From positions 161,036 to 225,035 of the forward strand of contig NZ_SHLX01000017.1 in assembly GCF_004764705.1 (NCBI RefSeq): a stretch of 64,000 nt of DNA. The letters are read 5' to 3'. Under the pieces are notes generated by a model. That model was not told the origin of the DNA and searched no databases. It was given only the letters and a program-made list of their open reading frames with translations. Source of the stretch: Paenibacillus cymbidii. Its GTDB lineage: Bacteria; Bacillota; Bacilli; Paenibacillales; NBRC-103111. The translations under genes were made by a program, and so were the position numbers. Each line of letters starts with the position of its first letter. The first letter of the stretch is position 1. Shown here piece after piece: positions 59,620 through 64,000 of the stretch.

Positions 59620-61161
59620 ATGCCGACCGGTCGAAACGTTCTGCAGCTGGGGGCGATGCTGCTCGCATTGGCCGCCGTCGCCGGTTGCGGCTACTTTAGT
59701 TTGCGTTACGCCGGCGGCGTGGCGCGCACCTGGGACGAAGTCGATTTTGCGCTGGCGCTGGAGCGGTTCGATCTGCTGGCGATGCAGCCGCATTTTCCCG
59801 GTTACCCGTACTTCATTCTAGGCGGCCTGGCGGTCCATCGCTGGATCGCCGACCCGGCCCGCGCGCTGTCGGTATGGAATGCCGTCGCCGCGCTTAGCTC
59901 GGCAATTCCGATGGTGCTGCTGGCACGCCGCTGGGGCGGAGGCTGGATGTTCGCTGCGCTGGCGCTGACCGCCCCTTACCTGTGGCTGATGGACGCGCGC
60001 CCGATGTCCGAAGGCGCCGGCATCGCCGCCTTGTGGTGGTTTCTGTGGAGCGTAATCCGGGCGATGGAGCAGCCGCGTTCGTGGGCTCGGCATGCCGCGG
60101 CGCTGCTGCTGTTCAGCGTGCTGATGGGGGTCCGGCTTTCGTTCTTTCCGTTCGGCCTGGCGCTTGTGCCGCTGTGGGCGGACCGCTTTCGTTTCGGGGG
60201 CGAGCGCCGCAAAATGTCGGCGCTGCTTGCCTCCATCGCGTTGACCGGCGTGTTCCAGCTCGTCTGGGTGGCCGGTCTGGCCGCCTCGGAAGGTTCGCCT
60301 GCGGGATTCTGGAAGCTGTCGCTCGCGTTCGTGCAGGGGCATTTCTCCGAATGGGGCGGCAGTGTCGTGTCGACGCCGATGCCGCTGGCGGAGCGAATGG
60401 TCCGCTTGTTCGGCGACAATCTTGTCTGGCAGGCGCTGCTTGCTCACTCTTTCGCCGCCGGGGCGCTGCTTGTGCTGATCCTCGCGGCGACGGCCGTAGC
60501 CCGGCTGTGGCTGAAGCCGCAACCGGCCGCACTTGCGGACGACCCGCGCGGCGCCGCGAATCGCCGCTTCGCCCGCTGGCTGGCCGCTTGTGTCCTGTTC
60601 TACGCCCTGTGGGCGCTGCTCGGCCAAAATATCGAAAAGCCGCGCCACATCGCACCGCTCGTCGGGCCGCTGCTTTTCTTCGTGTATGCGGCGGTCGCGC
60701 GCACGTTTGCCGCATTGCGGGAGGTGCCGCCGCAAGCTCGTTTGCGCTTCATGGCGATCGCCTTGCACATGCTGCTGCCGCTGCTGCTTGCCGTACAGTT
60801 CGTCCAGGGCGCCGCGCTGCTGAAACGGCAAGCCGTGGAACAGCCGGCGATATTCCAACTGCACGACTATTTGCGCCGCTTGCCGGAGCCGTTCGTGCTC
60901 TATACATGGGAAGAAACGCGCGTACTCGGGTATTTGCATGCCGCCTACGAGCACGACCGGATCTATACCTATGCGCGCTTCCTGGCGGCCGTCGAGGCGC
61001 AGCCCGCCCGCCGCGTGCTGCTAACCGACCATGTGCTGCAAGGGTTTGCCGATCAGGGCGTCGACTGGCGCGAACATGCGACGAAGCTGGCGACGTTCAG
61101 CGCCGATCCGCTTTTTGACCCGGCTTATGCCGAGATTGAGCTTTACGAATGGAAGCGATAA
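59620..61161 (+). CDS. GT39/ArnT-like polytopic membrane glycosyltransferase
   Basis: A 513-residue protein with about ten membrane helices. The acidic loop RTWDEVDFALALERFDLLAM after the first helix, with an Asp-Glu pair, is the usual catalytic loop of GT-C enzymes using polyprenyl-phosphate sugars. HFPGYPYFILGG and the region of MDARPMSEGAG also fit the fold. It starts 21 bases after the fusion gene, so the two are an operon: one makes and possibly flips the lipid-linked sugar, the other transfers it. Acceptor unknown. Confidence 0.78.
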   Translation: MPTGRNVLQLGAMLLALAAVAGCGYFSLRYAGGVARTWDEVDFALALERFDLLAMQPHFPGYPYFILGGLAVHRWIADPARALSVWNAVAALSSAIPMVLLARRWGGGWMFAALALTAPYLWLMDARPMSEGAGIAALWWFLWSVIRAMEQPRSWARHAAALLLFSVLMGVRLSFFPFGLALVPLWADRFRFGGERRKMSALLASIALTGVFQLVWVAGLAASEGSPAGFWKLSLAFVQGHFSEWGGSVVSTPMPLAERMVRLFGDNLVWQALLAHSFAAGALLVLILAATAVARLWLKPQPAALADDPRGAANRRFARWLAACVLFYALWALLGQNIEKPRHIAPLVGPLLFFVYAAVARTFAALREVPPQARLRFMAIALHMLLPLLLAVQFVQGAALLKRQAVEQPAIFQLHDYLRRLPEPFVLYTWEETRVLGYLHAAYEHDRIYTYARFLAAVEAQPARRVLLTDHVLQGFADQGVDWREHATKLATFSADPLFDPAYAEIELYEWKR

Positions 61162-61183
61162 TGCAGGTGCGATGAAAAAAGGA

Positions 61184-61212
61184 TTGACGCCCATTTTGAT
61201 AATCATTATCAT
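61184..61212 (+). promoter_or_regulatory. Promoter with overlapping Fur box
   Basis: TTGACG (61184-61189), 17 bases, then TATCAT (61207-61212). TGATAAT-C-ATTATCA (61197-61211) is a perfect 7-1-7 Fur box covering the spacer and -10, predicting repression by iron-loaded Fur. Confidence 0.85.
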
Positions 61213-61251
61213 TTTTCATGAATCATTGATCTTGTTGCCAGAGGTGCCTGG

Positions 61252-62034
61252 ATGAGAAAAACGTTATTAATTGGAATGCTCGCTCTGCTATTTGCCGTTT
61301 GTGCAGTGCCGCTGCAGGTATTTGCTTATTCCTACGGCGACGCGAACACAGACGAAGTAGCCGAGACGTATAAGCTGATCGACGCGGCATTGGCGGGCGG
61401 TTCGCCCAATTGGAAAGCGGCGGAAGACGCCTACAAGGAACGCCGGTCGGAAATATCGTCGCACTTCGGCGAGCCGGTAGCCGCGACGCTCGATGCCAAT
61501 TTTCAGAAAAAGGATGCCGCGCTGACCGTCGCCAACTTCAAGGCCGTGCTCGTCATGAACCTGGATCGCCGGTTCACTTATGCGCTGCAAGGCATCAGCG
61601 ACTATGCGGCGACGAAGCTGCTGCTGGCCAAAGCGAGGGCGACCTTCGATGCGCTCGCGCCTTATGTCGGCGACAAGAAGGCGACGGTGGAGCAGGCTTT
61701 TGAGGCGGCGCTTGAATCGCTTGGCAATCCGGGGCTGTTTGGCGTCGGCAAAAAAGAGGCCCAACCCGATATTTTTAAGGAGAAGGTCAATTTTATTTAC
61801 GGTCAGATGGTTCCGCTGTTTCCGTACCAGGCCAGCGGGAGTGTTTCCGCAGCCCCGGTACAAACGCAAGCTCCGGCAACGGCGCCTTCCGCCGCTGCCG
61901 TGGATGAAACGACTGCCCACGCCGCCATGGAGCGAACGAACAAAACGAATCCATGGGTCACTGTCGTCGTCGTAGGCGCCGTCGTTGTTGTCGGCGGAGC
62001 GCTATGGTTCGCCCGTCGCAAGAAATGGATCTGA
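61252..62034 (+). CDS. Membrane-anchored extracellular protein of the FTR1 iron-uptake operon
   Basis: A 260-residue protein with a signal peptide (cleavage near VFAYS), an all-helical extracellular domain (about 28-185) and a C-terminal membrane anchor WVTVVVVGAVVVVGGALWF with a basic tail. The helical domain resembles the extracellular part fused to some FTR1 permeases, so it may bind or oxidise ferrous iron or scaffold the permease. Fur control and the permease 24 bases downstream support this. No haem or copper motif is evident. Confidence 0.75.
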   Translation: MRKTLLIGMLALLFAVCAVPLQVFAYSYGDANTDEVAETYKLIDAALAGGSPNWKAAEDAYKERRSEISSHFGEPVAATLDANFQKKDAALTVANFKAVLVMNLDRRFTYALQGISDYAATKLLLAKARATFDALAPYVGDKKATVEQAFEAALESLGNPGLFGVGKKEAQPDIFKEKVNFIYGQMVPLFPYQASGSVSAAPVQTQAPATAPSAAAVDETTAHAAMERTNKTNPWVTVVVVGAVVVVGGALWFARRKKWI

Positions 62035-62058
62035 TCCCTGGTAAAGGATGAACGAGGC

Positions 62059-62982
62059 ATGGATCTGCAGGCATTCCTGATTACTTTTCGCGAAGCGCTG
62101 GAAGCAATATTGATCGTCGGCGTCATTCTAACTTATCTGACCCGGGTGGAGCAGACGCGCTTTCACAAGTGGGTTTGGTCGGGCGTGGTACTGGCGATTG
62201 CGGCCAGCTACGGCGTGGCGCTGTTGTTCCAGATCGTTCTGACGGGCTTTGCCGCGATGGGCAGCCAGAACTATTTGAAAATCGGCATCATGCTCGTCTC
62301 GTCCGGGCTGCTGACGCATATGATCCTGTTCATGAACAAGCAGAACCGGGATATGCAGGGCAAGGTGCAAAGCCGCATCGCCGAAATTTTGACGATTGGC
62401 GGCGTGCTGAACATGATCGTTCACTCCTTTCTCGTCGTGGTGCGGGAAGGGGTGGAGACGGTGTTCTTTTTCGCCGCGATTACCGGCGGGGATATCGGGA
62501 AGGCGCTGCAAAGCTGGGGGGCGCTGATCGGGCTGCTGCTGGCCTGTGCCATCGGCGTTTTGTTCTTCAAGGGGACCAAACGGGTGAAGCTCGGCACGTT
62601 CTTCAAAGCGACAAGCATCTTGCTGACGATGATTTCGGCCGGTTTGCTGGTGCAGGCGATCGGCATCATGCAGGATATCGGCCTTATGGGCACGGTGTAT
62701 CGCACGGCAGGCGGTCAATTTGGCGAAGTGTACAACATCACCTGGTTGATGCCCGAGCATCCGGTCGACGAGATCCAGTACATTCGCGATACGGGCCATC
62801 ACCCGCTGATCAATGGGCAGGTGGGCATTTTCTTCCGAGCGTTTCTCGGCTATACGCAAAATCCTTCTGTAGAGGAGTTTCTGTTTTATTGGGGGTACTA
62901 TTTGCTCGTTTTCGTGCTGCTTGCCCGGCAGCGGCGGCAACGCGAACGGGAAGCCGCGGCGGCGATGCGGGCGGGCCGTTGA
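62059..62982 (+). CDS. FTR1 family iron permease (EfeU-like)
   Basis: A 307-residue permease with seven membrane helices. Two REXXE iron-binding motifs occur: FREALEAILIVG (about 10-21) and VVREGVETVFFF (about 128-139), the hallmark of Ftr1/EfeU. It is the second gene of a Fur-regulated pair. EfeO and EfeB equivalents are absent; the upstream anchored protein is the only candidate partner. GAACGAGG precedes the ATG. Confidence 0.92.
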   Translation: MDLQAFLITFREALEAILIVGVILTYLTRVEQTRFHKWVWSGVVLAIAASYGVALLFQIVLTGFAAMGSQNYLKIGIMLVSSGLLTHMILFMNKQNRDMQGKVQSRIAEILTIGGVLNMIVHSFLVVVREGVETVFFFAAITGGDIGKALQSWGALIGLLLACAIGVLFFKGTKRVKLGTFFKATSILLTMISAGLLVQAIGIMQDIGLMGTVYRTAGGQFGEVYNITWLMPEHPVDEIQYIRDTGHHPLINGQVGIFFRAFLGYTQNPSVEEFLFYWGYYLLVFVLLARQRRQREREAAAAMRAGR

Positions 62983-63003
62983 ATTTGGCGTCGTCCAGCA
63001 GGT

Positions 63004-63046
63004 CCCGGTTCCCCGGATGCGGGGGGCCGGGGCTTTGTTGTTTTTC
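63004..63046 (+). terminator. Terminator of the iron operon
   Basis: CCCGG and CCCC arms pair with GGGG and CCGGG around GGATGC, followed by a T-rich CTTTGTTGTTTTT. Confidence 0.65.
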
Positions 63047-63173
63047 GAGGCCCCGCTTTCGAAGCAGATCTCCACTTTGAGTTTTTTTGTTCGGGCCAAG
63101 CCGGTTCTAAACGGCTCTTCTTCTCTATATGTATAGCATAAGATGCTTTTCATAGACGGGAGCGGGGCTGGCG

Positions 63174-63470
63174 ATGGGCATATTCAGGCGGTTGACGCGA
63201 TTGCGCCGGGATGGCGGGGACACGACGCAATCGAAACGCGTGCTGTACGAGCAGATCCATGCCGCGCATGCCGATTGGGAAGTCGCGTTTCAGCGACTGG
63301 ATTGGGCGGTGCAGCAAGATGAGATCGACTATGCGATTTTTGCTTTGGAAGCCGCCGAGAAACGGTTCGAAATGCTGCTTCGCCAGGCAAAGCAGTATAC
63401 ATGGGAGTCTTGGGAACATCACGAGATGAGGCCGCTTCCGGTCCAGGTCACATTTACGAAGGAGGGGTAA
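63174..63470 (+). CDS. DUF2508 (YaaL) family protein
   Basis: A 98-residue, mostly helical protein. The motif LYEQIHAAHADWEVAFQRLDWAVQQ and DYAIFALEAAEKRFEMLLRQAK fit the YaaL/DUF2508 family, which in Bacillus lies between recR and bofA. GGGAGCGGGG precedes the ATG. Function unknown. Only two bases separate it from bofA. Confidence 0.85.
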   Translation: MGIFRRLTRLRRDGGDTTQSKRVLYEQIHAAHADWEVAFQRLDWAVQQDEIDYAIFALEAAEKRFEMLLRQAKQYTWESWEHHEMRPLPVQVTFTKEG

Positions 63471-63472
63471 AG

Positions 63473-63739
63473 TTGCATACCTTGTGGTGGGCGATGTTTA
63501 TCGTTTCCGCGTCGTTTCTCGTGTTGCTGCTGCTCAGGCGGCGACATTCGGCAAGATGGCTGGCCTATGTCGGGATGAATGCAGTGTTTGCCGCGCTGCT
63601 GCTGTATGCGGTGAATTGGCTGGGGGCGGGGTACGATTTTCAGATTCCGATCAACGCTGTCACTGTGGCATCCGTAGGCATTCTGGGCGTGCCGGGATTG
63701 CTGATGCTGGCGGCGGTGAAGCTGACGTTAGTATCGTAG
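63473..63739 (+). CDS. bofA: Pro-sigma-K processing inhibitor BofA
   Basis: An 88-residue protein with two to three membrane helices. In sporulation BofA restrains the SpoIVFB protease that activates sigma-K. Length and pattern (WLAYVGMNAVFAALLLYAVNW, then INAVTVASVGILGVPGLLML) match. TTG start with GGAGGGG five bases upstream. Order DUF2508, bofA, rRNA operon equals yaaL, bofA, rrn in Bacillus. Confidence 0.9.
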   Translation: MHTLWWAMFIVSASFLVLLLLRRRHSARWLAYVGMNAVFAALLLYAVNWLGAGYDFQIPINAVTVASVGILGVPGLLMLAAVKLTLVS

Positions 63740-63793
63740 GAGGCAGCCATTGGACGGAGAAAAAAATTCCTCGATATTTCGCGAAAAATAACG

Positions 63794-63823
63794 TTGACTT
63801 CGATTTGTGGGCTGTGCTATATT
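63794..63823 (+). promoter_or_regulatory. rRNA operon promoter
   Basis: TTGACT (63794-63799) and TATATT (63818-63823), 18 bases apart, head the leader of the rRNA operon. The leader includes TTGAAAACTGAACAACGAG, typical of Paenibacillus/Bacillus rRNA leaders. Confidence 0.75.
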
Positions 63824-63965
63824 ATTAAAGTCGCCTTTGGGGCTGACGCGCAAGACGGTAAGACAAGCAAGCCTCATTGCCCTTTGAAAACTGAACAACG
63901 AGTGAGCAAGCAACAGCGATCTTCGGATCGTAAGCTAGTGTTTTGAAGAGCAAGTTCGAACTACC

Positions 63966-64000
63966 TTTATGGAGAGTTTGATCCTGGCTCAGGACGAACG
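63966..64000 (+). rRNA. rrs: 16S ribosomal RNA, 5' end (truncated by the window)
   Basis: The sequence TTTATGGAGAG followed by the universal TTTGATCCTGGCTCAGGAC marks the mature 5' end; only the first 35 bases lie in the window. Confidence 0.97.

Overview
The window comes from the chromosome of a GC-rich, endospore-forming Bacillota, most likely Paenibacillaceae (Paenibacillus/Cohnella type). The right half keeps the Bacillus-type order of conserved genes: ywhD, a class A PBP and speE; then a DUF1934 gene, rpoE, pyrG, spo0F, fba, murA, rho and rpmE; then the large Gram-positive SRP RNA, dnaX, a YbaB gene, recR, a DUF2508 gene, bofA and an rRNA operon whose 16S gene starts at the right edge. 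Sporulation markers are spo0F, bofA and a YhcN-type lipoprotein. No family or species call can be proved without a database search.

Region by region: 1-16 kb is an accessory carbohydrate region. It holds an HpcH/HpaI aldolase, a TIM-barrel glycosidase-like protein, two GH172 (DUF2961) enzymes, an ABC importer (solute-binding lipoprotein and two permeases, no ATPase), a ROK sugar kinase, NagA, a ROK repressor, a Gfo/Idh/MocA oxidoreductase, a GNAT enzyme and a TetR-controlled membrane-protein operon. Two composite palindromic elements with identical internal spacing lie on either side of this segment (927-1118 and 16176-16365).

16.5-30.2 kb carries a ROK regulator with a zinc alcohol dehydrogenase, an LTA-synthase-family protein, an SDR, an NlpC/P60 hydrolase under a c-di-AMP (ydaO-type) riboswitch, a D,D-carboxypeptidase coupled to a sigma-region-2-like small protein, a two-component system, a membrane protein with an M1 peptidase, and a CcdC-like protein. 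30.3-34.1 kb is ywhD, PBP and speE.

34.1-43.2 kb is a second accessory block: an eroded IS1595-like transposase between tandem repeats, a beta-propeller glycosidase, two sugar permeases without a binding protein, an AraC regulator, a phytanoyl-CoA dioxygenase-type enzyme and a subtilase. The block falls where speB and argS sit in Bacillus, and neither gene is present.

43.5-57.4 kb is mainly core information, cell-wall and sporulation genes, with a radical SAM gene inside rho-rpmE and a PAS kinase between the SRP RNA and dnaX. 57.5-63 kb, between recR and the DUF2508 gene, holds a polyprenyl-sugar module (flippase-like/GT2 fusion plus a GT39-like enzyme) and a Fur-box-controlled FTR1 iron-uptake operon. 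The fusion gene's linker contains a dense cluster of DnaA-box-like 9-mers.
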